A stretch of DNA of 64,000 nt from the NCBI RefSeq assembly GCF_003856835.1, contig NZ_CP034145.1, positions 2,790,001 through 2,854,000 of the forward strand, read 5' to 3'. Both the position numbers and the translations under genes were made by a program. A model generated the notes under the pieces. The model made no database searches and was not told where the DNA came from. It worked only from the letters and a program-made list of their open reading frames with translations. The DNA is from Haloplanus aerogenes. GTDB lineage: Archaea > Halobacteriota > Halobacteria > Halobacteriales > Haloferacaceae. Of this stretch, positions 51,361 through 60,455 are shown in pieces. Each line of letters starts with the position of its first letter. Position 1 is the stretch's first letter.

Positions 51361-53190
51361 ATGTACGAATACGACGTTATCGTGGTCGGCGCGGGCGGGG
51401 CGGGCCTGCGCGCGGCCATCGCGGCACAGGAAGCGGGGGCGGACGTGGCGATGGTCACGAAACTCCACCCCGTCAGGAGTCACACGGGCGCGGCCGAGGG
51501 CGGCATCAACGCCGCCTTGCGCGACGGCGACGACTGGGAACTCCACGCCTACGACACGATGAAGGGCTCGGACTACCTAGCCGACGCCCCGGCGGCGGAG
51601 GCGCTGACACAGGAGAGCCCGAAAGAAGCCATCCAACTGGAACACTGGGGCATGGCGTTCTCCCGCGAGGACGACGGCACCGTCTCCCAGCGTCCCTTCG
51701 GTGGCCTCTCGTTCCCGCGGACGACGTACGCGGGCGCCGAGACGGGCCATCACCTCCTGCACACGCTGTACGAACAGGTCGTCAAGCGAGGTATCGAGGT
51801 GTTCGACGAGTGGTACGTGCTGAACCTCGCCGTCACCGACGAGGACGACCCGGACGAGCGGACCTGTCACGGCGTCGTCGCCTACGAGACGGCGACTGGG
51901 AACGTGGAGGCGTTCCGAGCCCGCGACGGCGTCATCCTCGCCACTGGCGGGCTGGGACAGGTGTACGACCACACCACCAACGCGGTGGCGAACACGGGCG
52001 ACGGCGTGGCGATGGCCTACCGTGCGGGCGTTCCGGCCGAGGACATGGAGATGATCCAGTTCCACCCGACGACGCTCCCCTCGACGGGCGTCCTGATTTC
52101 GGAGGGCGTCCGCGGCGAGGGCGGCATCCTCTACAACGACGAGGGTGAGCGGTTCATGTTCGAACACGGCTACGCGAAAAACGACGGCGAACTCGCGTCG
52201 CGGGACGTGGTGGCCCGCGCCGAGTTGACGGAGGTCAACGAGGGTCGAGGGATCGAAGACGAGTACGTCCACCTCGACATGCGCCACCTCGGCGAGGAGC
52301 GTATCGTCGACCGGTTGGAGAACATCCTCCACCTCGCGGCGGACTTCGAGGGTGTCGACGGACTGGAAGAGCCGATGCCGGTCAAGCCCGGCCAGCACTA
52401 CGCGATGGGTGGCATCGAGACGAACGAGTACGGCCAGACCTGCGTCGACGGGCTGTACGCCGTGGGCGAGTGCGCCTGCGCGAGCGTCCACGGCGCGAAC
52501 CGCCTCGGCGGCAACGCGCTCCCCGAACTCACGGTGTTCGGCAAGCGCGCCGGCACCCACGCCGCAGGCGGAGAGACCGAGGACCCGGAGATTCCGGTCG
52601 GCAAGACCGACGACGCCGAACCCGGCGACGTGGAGACGCCGGTCGAACTCGGCGAACCGTGGACGAGCGAGGCCGTCGCGGACGGCGGCGCGACCGCCGA
52701 GACGGGCGAAGCCGTCGTCGAGCGTGCGCTCGAACGCGAGCGCGAACGCGTGAACCGCCTGCTCGAACGCGACGAAGGCACTCAGCACGCGGAGATTCGG
52801 GCGGCGGTCCAGCACACGATGACGGAAAACGTCAACGTGTTCCGCGAGGAGGAGGCGTTGAAGGAGGCGCTGGTCGACATCCACGCCGCGCGCCAGCGTT
52901 ACCGCGACGTGTACGTCGCCGACCCGTCGAGCACGTACAACACGGACCTGATCCAGACCATCGAGACACGGAACCTGCTGGACATCGCGGAGATGATCAC
53001 CGTGGGCGCGCTCGCACGCGAGGAGTTCCGGGGCGCTCACTGGCGCAAGCAGTACCAGGAACGCCGCGACGACGAGTGGCTCAAGCACACGATGGTGTCG
53101 TGGAACGACGGGCGCCCGGAACTCTGGTACAAACCGGTCGTCCTCGACGGAGAGAACCAGACGTACGAGCCGAAAGAGCGGAGTTACTGA
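51361..53190 (+). CDS. sdhA: Succinate dehydrogenase flavoprotein subunit
   Basis: A 609-residue flavoprotein. It has the FAD motif VVGAGGAGLRAAIAAQEAG, the covalent-FAD histidine in HPVRSHTGAAEGGINAAL, the active-site stretch PTTLPSTGVLISEGVRGEGG, GGIETNEYGQT and HGANRLGGNALPEL. It oxidises succinate to fumarate on the cytoplasmic side. It starts 2 nt after the sdhB stop. Confidence 0.95.
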   Translation: MYEYDVIVVGAGGAGLRAAIAAQEAGADVAMVTKLHPVRSHTGAAEGGINAALRDGDDWELHAYDTMKGSDYLADAPAAEALTQESPKEAIQLEHWGMAFSREDDGTVSQRPFGGLSFPRTTYAGAETGHHLLHTLYEQVVKRGIEVFDEWYVLNLAVTDEDDPDERTCHGVVAYETATGNVEAFRARDGVILATGGLGQVYDHTTNAVANTGDGVAMAYRAGVPAEDMEMIQFHPTTLPSTGVLISEGVRGEGGILYNDEGERFMFEHGYAKNDGELASRDVVARAELTEVNEGRGIEDEYVHLDMRHLGEERIVDRLENILHLAADFEGVDGLEEPMPVKPGQHYAMGGIETNEYGQTCVDGLYAVGECACASVHGANRLGGNALPELTVFGKRAGTHAAGGETEDPEIPVGKTDDAEPGDVETPVELGEPWTSEAVADGGATAETGEAVVERALERERERVNRLLERDEGTQHAEIRAAVQHTMTENVNVFREEEALKEALVDIHAARQRYRDVYVADPSSTYNTDLIQTIETRNLLDIAEMITVGALAREEFRGAHWRKQYQERRDDEWLKHTMVSWNDGRPELWYKPVVLDGENQTYEPKERSY

Positions 53191-53506
53191 GACGGAACGG
53201 AACCGGCCATCGCCGACGGCGGCCGAGAACGATAACCCGTACGAGGATCGGTGGCCGCGCGACGCGGCTGCCGGTTGTTTCCACTAATCGCCAGACTGCG
53301 GCGGGTCGATGGGCGAGCTTTCTGCCGTGAAGACCGTATTCAACGACACCCTGAGCCCCAAATGTTGCTCTAATTATCACTAACGATATTCAAACGCCCG
53401 GATTTATCACTCATCGCCACATCTGTCGGGTCAACACGCCGACGCGTGCCCGTGCGGGAGCAGCGAAACCGATCCCCCCGGCTCCGGCCCGGCGTGTCGA
53501 CAAACC
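53191..53506. other. Intergenic region before the first pilin gene
   Basis: 316 nt between sdhA and the pilin. The first half is GC-rich without features that I can name. From 53360 it is AT-rich, with two TTATCAC elements (53374-53380 and 53404-53410); the second, in ATTTATCAC, is the likely box A. The last 67 nt are the pilin leader with the 59-nt element at 53440-53498. Confidence 0.5.
53440..53498 (+). promoter_or_regulatory. Conserved 59-nt pilin leader element, copy 1
   Basis: This stretch is identical over 59 nt to 54075-54133, upstream of the second pilin. It contains short hairpins (CCCG-TG-CGGG near 53450) and ends 8 nt before the start codon. Given the box A ATTTATCAC at 53402-53410, it would occupy nearly all of the 5 prime untranslated region. 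Confidence 0.7.
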
Positions 53507-53926
53507 ATGCAACTGAAAGAACTACTGACAGAGGACCGCGCAGTCAGCCCGGTCATCGGCGTGATTCTGATGGTGGCCATCACCGTCATTCTCGCCGCCG
53601 TGATCGGCACGTTCGTCCTCGGACTGGGCGACCAGGTGAGCGAGAGTGCACCGCAAGCTAGCTTCAGCTTCGACTTCGACGTTGCGGACAACAGCAGCGT
53701 GACACTCACGCACGAAGGCGGCGAAACGCTGGAGAACAGTAACATCGGTGTGAGCGGTGACAATGGCGCTCCCAACGACGCCAACAATTTCACCGGAGAT
53801 ACGATCACCGCCGGTGACTCCTCCGTCTATGGGAGCATCGACTCCGGCGAAACGATCCGTGTGATCTGGACGAATCCCGCTGGGGGAGAAACGAACACCA
53901 TCGCCCGCGCGACTGCACCGCAGTAA
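53507..53926 (+). CDS. Type IV pilin (PilA family), copy 1
   Basis: A 139-residue archaeal adhesion pilin. [20 protein letters not shown] is a class III signal cut by prepilin peptidase PibD next to the conserved Ser-Pro, with hydrophobic helix residues 14-40 ([20 protein letters not shown]). The 100-residue outer domain ends in TIARATAPQ. The first 48 residues and the last 20 are almost identical to those of the pilin at 54143; the middle differs. Confidence 0.88.
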   Translation: MQLKELLTEDRAVSPVIGVILMVAITVILAAVIGTFVLGLGDQVSESAPQASFSFDFDVADNSSVTLTHEGGETLENSNIGVSGDNGAPNDANNFTGDTITAGDSSVYGSIDSGETIRVIWTNPAGGETNTIARATAPQ

Positions 53927-54017
53927 TCCGACTGCGGTATCGCCATACCATTTTTCGCGAGCTAACACACGTCAGGAGCGACTGTACTGGGAGATGGGTG
54001 GCCCTTAGATATCGCTG

Positions 54018-54045
54018 GTGATAATTTGCTACGCAAATTTATCAC
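54018..54045. promoter_or_regulatory. Inverted repeat covering the box A of pilin 2
   Basis: GTGATAATTTGC (54018-54029), TAC, then GCAAATTTATCAC (54033-54045): arms of 12 and 13 nt that pair except for one extra A. The right arm contains ATTTATCAC, the element 106 nt upstream of the pilin start that matches the box A position of pilin 1. It is a candidate operator. Confidence 0.55.
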
Positions 54046-54074
54046 GTGCGGGCGCATTTTCCGCACTAACACGT

Positions 54075-54133
54075 CGACGCGTGCCCGTGCGGGAGCAGCG
54101 AAACCGATCCCCCCGGCTCCGGCCCGGCGTGTC
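54075..54133 (+). promoter_or_regulatory. Conserved 59-nt pilin leader element, copy 2
   Basis: Identical to 53440-53498. The element lies at the same distance from its box A and its start codon as the first copy, with different sequence on both sides (upstream spacer and the 9 nt before the ATG). Confidence 0.7.
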
Positions 54134-54142
54134 CACGCAATC

Positions 54143-54586
54143 ATGCAACTGAAAACCCTACTGACGGAAGACCGCGCAGTCAGCCCGGTCATCGGCGTGA
54201 TTCTGATGGTGGCCATTACCGTCATTCTCGCCGCCGTGATCGGCACCTTCGTCCTCGGCCTGGGCGACCAAGTGAGCGACAACGCACCGCAAGCCAGCTT
54301 CAGCTTCGAATTTACCGATAACGGCGGATTCGACGGCGGGTCCGGTGACTACGTGAATATCACGCACGACGGTGGCGAGACGCTCGACAACTCGACACTC
54401 GAAGTGCAGGGCGACGGAGCGAACGACCTCGCATACGTCAGCGACTCGACCTGGGACGACGCCATCTCTTCGGGAGACCAGATCAGCTACGAGAACGTCA
54501 ACAGCGGCGAGACGGTCCGTGTCGTCTGGACCAACCCCAACGGCGGCAGCACGAGCACTATCGCTCGCGCGACTGCACCGCAGTAA
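54143..54586 (+). CDS. Type IV pilin (PilA family), copy 2
   Basis: A 147-residue pilin with the same signal and helix as copy 1 ([20 protein letters not shown]) and a diverged outer domain ([20 protein letters not shown], then [20 protein letters not shown]). It ends with the same TIARATAPQ. Tandem duplication followed by divergence of the exposed domain is the simplest history. PilA pilins mediate adhesion. Confidence 0.88.
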   Translation: MQLKTLLTEDRAVSPVIGVILMVAITVILAAVIGTFVLGLGDQVSDNAPQASFSFEFTDNGGFDGGSGDYVNITHDGGETLDNSTLEVQGDGANDLAYVSDSTWDDAISSGDQISYENVNSGETVRVVWTNPNGGSTSTIARATAPQ

Positions 54587-54658
54587 GCGCGTCGCGACCC
54601 CTCGATTCTTTCACCGCCAATCGTCAGCCTCAGTAGCGGCGGGTTCGTATCGGCACGT

Positions 54659-54877
54659 ATGGACCTCGACGGGTATCTGAATCGGGACACGGCGCTGATC
54701 ATCCTCCTCCTCGTTCTCGGCATCGGAGGCTCGGGACTCGCCCGTGGCCTCCTCGCCGAACAGGGGTACGACGCGCTGGGGTCGGCCGTGTTCGTGCTGG
54801 GCTACGGGACGATGGTGTTTCTGCTGTGGTACGGCTGGATTCGACCGCTCGACATCACCGGCCCGAGCGGTCGATAG
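54659..54877 (+). CDS. Small two-helix membrane protein
   Basis: A 72-residue protein with two hydrophobic segments (TALIILLLVLGIGGSGLARG and SAVFVLGYGTMVFLLWYGWI). It follows the pilins by 72 nt on the same strand. The function is unknown and I recognise no family. Confidence 0.6.
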   Translation: MDLDGYLNRDTALIILLLVLGIGGSGLARGLLAEQGYDALGSAVFVLGYGTMVFLLWYGWIRPLDITGPSGR

Positions 54878-54980
54878 ACTACTGTCGGCTGGCAGTCAAT
54901 CGAAACAGTTACGCCCGGCAGTAGAGCGCCGTCGGTAAACGGAACTTTAATGGCCGATTCCGGGCGAGTTGTGGGTACGA

Positions 54981-55232
54981 ATGCTCCCGCTACAGATCAT
55001 CGACAGTTTCCTGCTCAACTACAACGTCGGGCAGGCCCTGTTGCTGGTTTTCATCCTCGCGACGGTCGGGACGCTCCCACTGAAATCCCGGCGGATCATC
55101 GCCGCCAACGTGACGATCTTCGGCCTCGTGTTCATCATGACGCCGCAGGCGCTCGCCCCGATGCATTACCTGTTCCTCGGCATCGTCCTACTGGTGGTCG
55201 GGCCGGTGCTGTGGGTGACGGCCGAACGATAG
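54981..55232 (+). CDS. Small membrane protein, function unknown
   Basis: An 83-residue protein with two to three helices (LLVFILATVGTLPL, RIIAANVTIFGLVFIMTPQA, YLFLGIVLLVVGPVLWVT). The ATG at 54981 is preferred over the in-frame GTG at 54969. CTTTAATGG at about 54943 may be its TATA element. No family recognised. Confidence 0.6.
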   Translation: MLPLQIIDSFLLNYNVGQALLLVFILATVGTLPLKSRRIIAANVTIFGLVFIMTPQALAPMHYLFLGIVLLVVGPVLWVTAER

Positions 55233-55270
55233 AGCGCGACGTTTAACCGGACGAGGATGCAAGCGAAGCT

Positions 55271-55810
55271 ATGACGAAACCGGGCATCCCCGGCGACGAC
55301 GCGAGAACGGTCGATCTCCCGTGCGGCGAGACCGTCCGCGCCACCGACCTCGATCTGGGGATGCGGGAGTTCGAGTGTGCCTGTGGCGACGTCCACGCCG
55401 TCGTGATGGACGTCCACCCGCCGGAGCGATTTCTCCCCGAGTTCCTGGTCGATCTCCTTCGGGAGACGGTCGAGACGAGCAGCGAGGAGATGCCGGAGTT
55501 CGACACCCCCCACCTGCTCGGCGTCGTGCTGGAGGAGTTCCCCGAGCAAGTGGCCGTCGCGGATCTGAGCGACGAGGGCGATGTGGGGTACGCTCTGCTC
55601 TGGGTGGCGGGCTTCGACTCCCGACGCCTCCACGAAGTCGTCGTCGAACTCGTGATCGAACTGATGGAACACGCCGTCAGCCACGCCGACGACGACGCGG
55701 CGATCCAGGAGTTCGAGCAGCAGATGCTCGAATTCGACGTGTCGGCGTTCGTCGATCAGTACCGGGCAGAGCGGGATCTGGACGCTGACGACGTGTACAG
55801 CAGCGTCTGA
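55271..55810 (+). CDS. DUF5815-like acidic protein
   Basis: A 179-residue acidic cytoplasmic protein found in haloarchaea. LPCGETVRATDLDLGMREFE followed by CACGDVHAVVMDVHPPERFL gives three cysteines that may bind zinc. The rest is helical and very rich in Asp/Glu. The function is unknown; the DUF name is from memory. Confidence 0.65.
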   Translation: MTKPGIPGDDARTVDLPCGETVRATDLDLGMREFECACGDVHAVVMDVHPPERFLPEFLVDLLRETVETSSEEMPEFDTPHLLGVVLEEFPEQVAVADLSDEGDVGYALLWVAGFDSRRLHEVVVELVIELMEHAVSHADDDAAIQEFEQQMLEFDVSAFVDQYRAERDLDADDVYSSV

Positions 55811-55891
55811 CGGCCGACGACGCCCCCGTCTGACAGTCGTCGGACGGTCGTCTCACTGAACACTAAGGCGTTCCCGGCCGTTGTCAGACGT

Positions 55892-56104
55892 ATGCACCCC
55901 CGATCACGGCAGTACGAGCAACTCCGGGGCGTGCTCTCCGAAGCCGACGAGCCACTCACGGCACGTGAGATCCTGACGCTCCTGGAGGAACAGGAGGAGT
56001 TCGAGAGCGCCCACCGCGTCGCGACGATTCTCGGTCGCTGGGCCGAGGAGGGTGACGTAGAAGTCCTCCACGGCAGCCCCTACCGCTACCGGCTGAACAA
56101 CTGA
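55892..56104 (+). CDS. Small winged-helix-like protein
   Basis: A 70-residue protein. ADEPLTAREILTLLEEQEEF, then ESAHRVATILGRWAEEGDVE and YRYRLNN read as a single winged-helix DNA-binding domain (recognition helix around SAHRVATILGRW, wing ending in YRYRL). It stands alone before carB. The target is unknown. Confidence 0.65.
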   Translation: MHPRSRQYEQLRGVLSEADEPLTAREILTLLEEQEEFESAHRVATILGRWAEEGDVEVLHGSPYRYRLNN

Positions 56105-56229
56105 GCCCCGGAGACGCCGTCGAGCGCGACACCCCTTGTTACCGGCTCTCGTTTCGAAATCCGTAATTTCGTTTCGTATCTCGTACTGTTTCGTGGGGCT
56201 TATTACGATGTGCGGACTCCGATTCGACG

Positions 56230-59200
56230 ATGACCGACGAGGCCACCGTGGCGGACACTACCGCCACCGACTCCGAGGATCGGACGATACTGTTGATCGG
56301 GAGCGGCCCGATTCAGATCGGACAGGCCGCCGAGTTCGACTACTCCGGCGCGCAGGCCTGCCGAGCCCTGCAGGAGGAAGGGGCCCGAGTCGTCCTCGTC
56401 AACTCGAACCCCGCGACCATCATGACCGACCCCGACATGGCCGATCGGGTGTACATCGAACCCATCACGACCGAGGCCATCTCGGAGATCATCCGGCAGG
56501 AACAGCCGGACGGCGTGATCGCGGGGCTCGGCGGCCAGACGGGACTGAACGTCACCGCCGAACTCGCCGAGGAAGGTGTGCTGGAAGAACACGACGTGAA
56601 GATCATGGGGACGCCCCTCGACACCATCTACGCGACGGAGGACCGCGACCTCTTCCGCCAGCGGATGGAGAAGATCGGGCAACCGGTCCCCGGGTCGACC
56701 ACCATCTCGCTCGACGAGGGCGAGGAAGTGAGCGGTCTCGACGAGTCGGCGCTCCGCGAACGCGTCGAGGCGGCGGTCGACGAGGTCGGTGGCCTCCCCG
56801 TGATCGCCCGGACGACCTACACGCTCGGCGGATCGGGGTCCGGCGTCGTCGCCGAGATGGACGAACTCATCGAGCGCGTCCGCAAGGGGCTCCGCCTCTC
56901 GCGGAACAACGAGGTGCTGATCACCGAGTCCATCGCGGGCTGGGTCGAACTGGAGTACGAGGTGATGCGCGACGCCGACGACTCGACCATCATCATCTGT
57001 AACATGGAGAACCTCGACCCGATGGGCATCCACACGGGCGAGTCGATGGTCGTCACGCCGTCGCAGGTGATCCCCGACGACGGGCACCAGGAGATGCGCG
57101 ACGCCGCACTCGAAGTCATCCGCGAACTCGGCATTCAGGGTGGCTGTAACATCCAGTTCGCGTGGCACGACGACGGCACCCCCGGCGGCGAGTACCGGGT
57201 CGTCGAGGTGAACCCGCGCGTCTCGCGTTCCTCCGCACTGGCGTCGAAGGCGACGGGGTACCCCATCGCCCGCGTCACCGCGAAGGTCGCCCTCGGCAAG
57301 CGCCTCCACCAGATCGAAAACGAGATCACCGGCGAGACGACGGCCGCCTTCGAACCCGCCATCGACTACGTGGTGACGAAGATTCCCCGGTGGCCGAAGG
57401 ACAAGTTCAGCGACGTGGACTTCACGCTCGGCACGGCGATGAAGTCGACGGGCGAGGCGATGTCCATCGGCCGGACCTTCGAGGAGTCGCTCCTGAAGGC
57501 GCTCCGGTCGACGGAGTACGACCCGGCCGTGGATTGGGTCGACGTGGACGACGAGACGCTGGAGACGGAGTATCTGGCGACGCCGACGCCCGACCGCCCC
57601 TACGCCATGTTCGAGGCGTTCGACCGCGGCTACACCGTCGACGACGTGGTCGACCTGACCGGCATCAAGGAGTGGTACGTCGAGCGGTTCAAACGCGTCT
57701 CCACCGCGGTGGCGAACGCCGCCGAGGGCGGCTTCACGGAGGCGGCCGTCAAGGGCGTCACCAACGCCGAAATCGCGTCGACCGCCGGCGCCGACGTAGG
57801 CACCGTCGAGACGGCCGTCCCCGGACGCACGTACAAGCAGGTCGACACCTGCGCCGGCGAGTTCGCCGCGCAGACGCCGTACTACTACTCCTCGCGCAAG
57901 CCCGAGTTCGTCACCGGCCCGTTCGAGGGCGACGCGGCGGCGGGCGAGTTGCGGGTGGACCGCGACGTGGAGAGCGTCGTCGTCGTGGGCGGCGGCCCCA
58001 TCCGCATCGGGCAGGGCGTCGAGTTCGACTACTGTTCGGTCCACGCCATCCAGGCGCTCCGCGACGAGGGCATCGATGCCCACGTGGTCAACAACAACCC
58101 CGAGACGGTGTCGACGGACTACGACACCTCCGACGGCCTGTTCTTCGAACCCATCACCGCCGAGGAGGTGGCGGACGTGATCGAAGCCGCCGACGCCGAC
58201 GGCGTGATGGTCCAGTTCGGCGGGCAGACCTCCGTCAACATCGGCCACCCGCTCGAAGCCGAACTACAGCGTCGCGACCTCGACTGTGAGATCCTCGGCA
58301 CGAGCGTCGACGCCATGGACCTCGCGGAGGACCGCGACCGGTTCAACCGCCTGATGGACGAGCGCGGCATCGCCCAGCCGGAAGGCGGGTCCGCGACCAG
58401 CGAGGCCGAAGCGCTCGAACTCGCGAACGACATCGGCTATCCCGTCCTCGTCCGCCCCTCCTACGTCCTCGGCGGGCGCGCGATGGACGTGGTGTACAAC
58501 GACGAGGATCTGAAGGAGTACATCGAGGAAGCGGTTCGCGTCTCGCCGGACAAGCCGATCCTCATCGACGACTTCCTCGAGGACGCGGTCGAACTGGACG
58601 TGGACGCCGTCGCCGACGGCGAGGACGTGCTGATCGGCGGCGTGATGGAACACGTCGAGAGCGCCGGCGTCCACTCGGGCGACTCGGCGTGTATGATCCC
58701 GCCGCAGGCCGACGAGGTGACCGAGGTGATGGACCGCGTGCGCGAGGTGACGGTCGAAATCGCGCGCGAACTCGACACCGTCGGCCTCCTGAACGTCCAA
58801 CTCGCCGTCAAGGACGGCACGGTGTACGTCCTCGAAGCCAACCCGCGCTCGTCGCGGACGGTGCCCTTCGTCTCGAAGGCGACGGGCGTCCCCATCGCCA
58901 AACTCGCGGCGAAGGTGATGGCGGGCTACTCGCTGGACGAACTCGACGCCCGGGAGCAGATCCCGGAAAAAGTGAGTGTCAAGGAGGTTGTCCTGCCGTT
59001 CGACCGCCTGCCCGGCAGCGACCCGCGCCTCGGCCCGGAGATGAAGTCTACTGGCGAGGTGATGGGCACGGCCGAACACTTCGGCAAGGCCTACGAGAAG
59101 GCGCAGTCGGCGACGGGCAAGGCCATCCCGAGCGAGGGAACGGCGGTCGTCGATCTCTCGGCCGCGGAGTTCCCCGACCCCGACAGCGAGGCGGGGCAGG

Positions 59201-59463
59201 CGCTGATCGACGCGTTCGCCGAGTTCTACGACGTACAGGAGTTCGACGACCTGCCCGAGGCGATCCGCCGCGGTGAAGTGGACGTGATCGTCTCGCGGAA
59301 CCGCGAAGCGCTCGAAGTCGCCGTCGAGGAGGACATCACGTACTTCTCGACGCACGCGTCCGCGGAGGCGGTCCTGACTGGCCTGCACCACCAGGACGAC
59401 CCCATCGACGTGCAGGCCACCTCGGACCGGCCGAAGGTGCAGAAGCAGTGGGGCGGCGAGTAA
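56230..59463 (+). CDS. carB: Carbamoyl-phosphate synthase large subunit
   Basis: A 1077-residue enzyme that makes carbamoyl phosphate for arginine and pyrimidine synthesis. Two ATP-grasp halves are visible: GSGPIQIGQAAEFDYSGAQA in the first and GGGPIRIGQGVEFDYCSVHA near residue 590 in the second, each followed by VEVNPR / LEANPRSSRTVPFVSKATG, and a C-terminal allosteric domain (VDVIVSRNREALEVAVEED). The small subunit gene carA is not beside it in this window. Confidence 0.96.
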   Translation: MTDEATVADTTATDSEDRTILLIGSGPIQIGQAAEFDYSGAQACRALQEEGARVVLVNSNPATIMTDPDMADRVYIEPITTEAISEIIRQEQPDGVIAGLGGQTGLNVTAELAEEGVLEEHDVKIMGTPLDTIYATEDRDLFRQRMEKIGQPVPGSTTISLDEGEEVSGLDESALRERVEAAVDEVGGLPVIARTTYTLGGSGSGVVAEMDELIERVRKGLRLSRNNEVLITESIAGWVELEYEVMRDADDSTIIICNMENLDPMGIHTGESMVVTPSQVIPDDGHQEMRDAALEVIRELGIQGGCNIQFAWHDDGTPGGEYRVVEVNPRVSRSSALASKATGYPIARVTAKVALGKRLHQIENEITGETTAAFEPAIDYVVTKIPRWPKDKFSDVDFTLGTAMKSTGEAMSIGRTFEESLLKALRSTEYDPAVDWVDVDDETLETEYLATPTPDRPYAMFEAFDRGYTVDDVVDLTGIKEWYVERFKRVSTAVANAAEGGFTEAAVKGVTNAEIASTAGADVGTVETAVPGRTYKQVDTCAGEFAAQTPYYYSSRKPEFVTGPFEGDAAAGELRVDRDVESVVVVGGGPIRIGQGVEFDYCSVHAIQALRDEGIDAHVVNNNPETVSTDYDTSDGLFFEPITAEEVADVIEAADADGVMVQFGGQTSVNIGHPLEAELQRRDLDCEILGTSVDAMDLAEDRDRFNRLMDERGIAQPEGGSATSEAEALELANDIGYPVLVRPSYVLGGRAMDVVYNDEDLKEYIEEAVRVSPDKPILIDDFLEDAVELDVDAVADGEDVLIGGVMEHVESAGVHSGDSACMIPPQADEVTEVMDRVREVTVEIARELDTVGLLNVQLAVKDGTVYVLEANPRSSRTVPFVSKATGVPIAKLAAKVMAGYSLDELDAREQIPEKVSVKEVVLPFDRLPGSDPRLGPEMKSTGEVMGTAEHFGKAYEKAQSATGKAIPSEGTAVVDLSAAEFPDPDSEAGQALIDAFAEFYDVQEFDDLPEAIRRGEVDVIVSRNREALEVAVEEDITYFSTHASAEAVLTGLHHQDDPIDVQATSDRPKVQKQWGGE

Positions 59464-59484
59464 GGTAGCGTCCCGTCCCGACCG

Positions 59485-60306
59485 CTAATCCAGTTTTCCG
59501 AGCGCTTCGAAGAAATCCGACGTCGGCCCGGCGACGCGCATCGGCGAGTCGGCGCGCCCGACCCGCACGTCCGTCGGCGGGTCGAGTTCGCGGAGGACGC
59601 GTCCGTCGCCGACGACGACCGCCTCGTCGGAGCCCGAGACGTGAACCGTGATCTCGCTATCCAACCCGACCACGAGCGGCGGCATTCCCTCGCGCGCACA
59701 CATCTCGTTGACGACGAGGCCGTCGACGCCGGGATGGACGAGCGGTCCCGACTCGCTGAGGTTGTAGGCCGTACTCCCGGTGGGCGTGGCGACGAGGACG
59801 CCGTCGGCACGGCTCGAAGAGTAGCGCGAGCCATCGACACGAACGTCGAGGTCGACGCCGCCACTTGGACCACGGATCGGCCCCTGCACGACCACCTCGT
59901 TGGTTGTCGGCGGGGCGGTCCATCCGTCGCCGTGGGCGGCCAGTCGCGGCGTCTCGCGCACGGTCATTTCGCCGGCGCGGAAGGCGGCGACCTGATCCAG
60001 AACGACGTCGACGGCCTCGTCCGGACCGACGGCGTTGAGAAAGCCCACTTCGCCGAGGTTGACGCCGAGGATGGGCGTGCCGTCGGACCCGCGGGCGGCG
60101 TAGAGGAAGGTGCCGTCGCCACCGATGCTGACCACGAGATCGCAGTCGTCGAAGTCGTCGATGGGCGTGCCGTCGACGTCGAGCGTGTCGGCCGTGGTGG
60201 TGTCGACGGCGACCGAAGCACCCTCCGCCCGGAGTTGCTGGCGGAGCTCCGCCGCGAGAAACGCCGCCCGGCTGTTGTTCTTCTGTGCGACGAGACCGAC
60301 GTACAT
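59485..60306 (-). CDS. nadK: NAD kinase
   Basis: A 273-residue enzyme that phosphorylates NAD to [18 protein letters not shown] at the start, [16 protein letters not shown] (GGDGT motif near residue 60), [15 protein letters not shown] and [18 protein letters not shown] (near 165) are all present. The start at 60306 gives the conserved N-terminus. It converges on carB with a 21-nt gap. Confidence 0.92.
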   Translation of the reverse strand: MYVGLVAQKNNSRAAFLAAELRQQLRAEGASVAVDTTTADTLDVDGTPIDDFDDCDLVVSIGGDGTFLYAARGSDGTPILGVNLGEVGFLNAVGPDEAVDVVLDQVAAFRAGEMTVRETPRLAAHGDGWTAPPTTNEVVVQGPIRGPSGGVDLDVRVDGSRYSSSRADGVLVATPTGSTAYNLSESGPLVHPGVDGLVVNEMCAREGMPPLVVGLDSEITVHVSGSDEAVVVGDGRVLRELDPPTDVRVGRADSPMRVAGPTSDFFEALGKLD

Positions 60307-60383
60307 ACCCCGCCCTTGCCCCGTGAGAAAAAAAGCCCACCGGACGGACAACATTCATGATACCAGCGCGCGGAGAGCAACCA

Positions 60384-60455
60384 ATGGAACATCCCGCGAG
60401 CGTGACCGTCGACGACGGCCGTCGCGGGCGACGAGGTGGAGGCACACGACGATGA
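60384..60455 (+). CDS. Possible 23-residue leader ORF before the KaiC gene
   Basis: ATG at 60384 opens MEHPASVTVDDGRRGRRGGG and three more residues; its TGA overlaps the next start as ATGA (60452-60455). The peptide is basic and of low complexity, so it may not be a functional protein. The overlap suggests translational coupling if it is translated at all. Confidence 0.25.
   Translation: MEHPASVTVDDGRRGRRGGGTRR

Noticed and set aside
56203-58248. 681-codon frame antisense to carB
   Set aside because: Same type of antisense shadow; carB on the plus strand is full length with all motifs.
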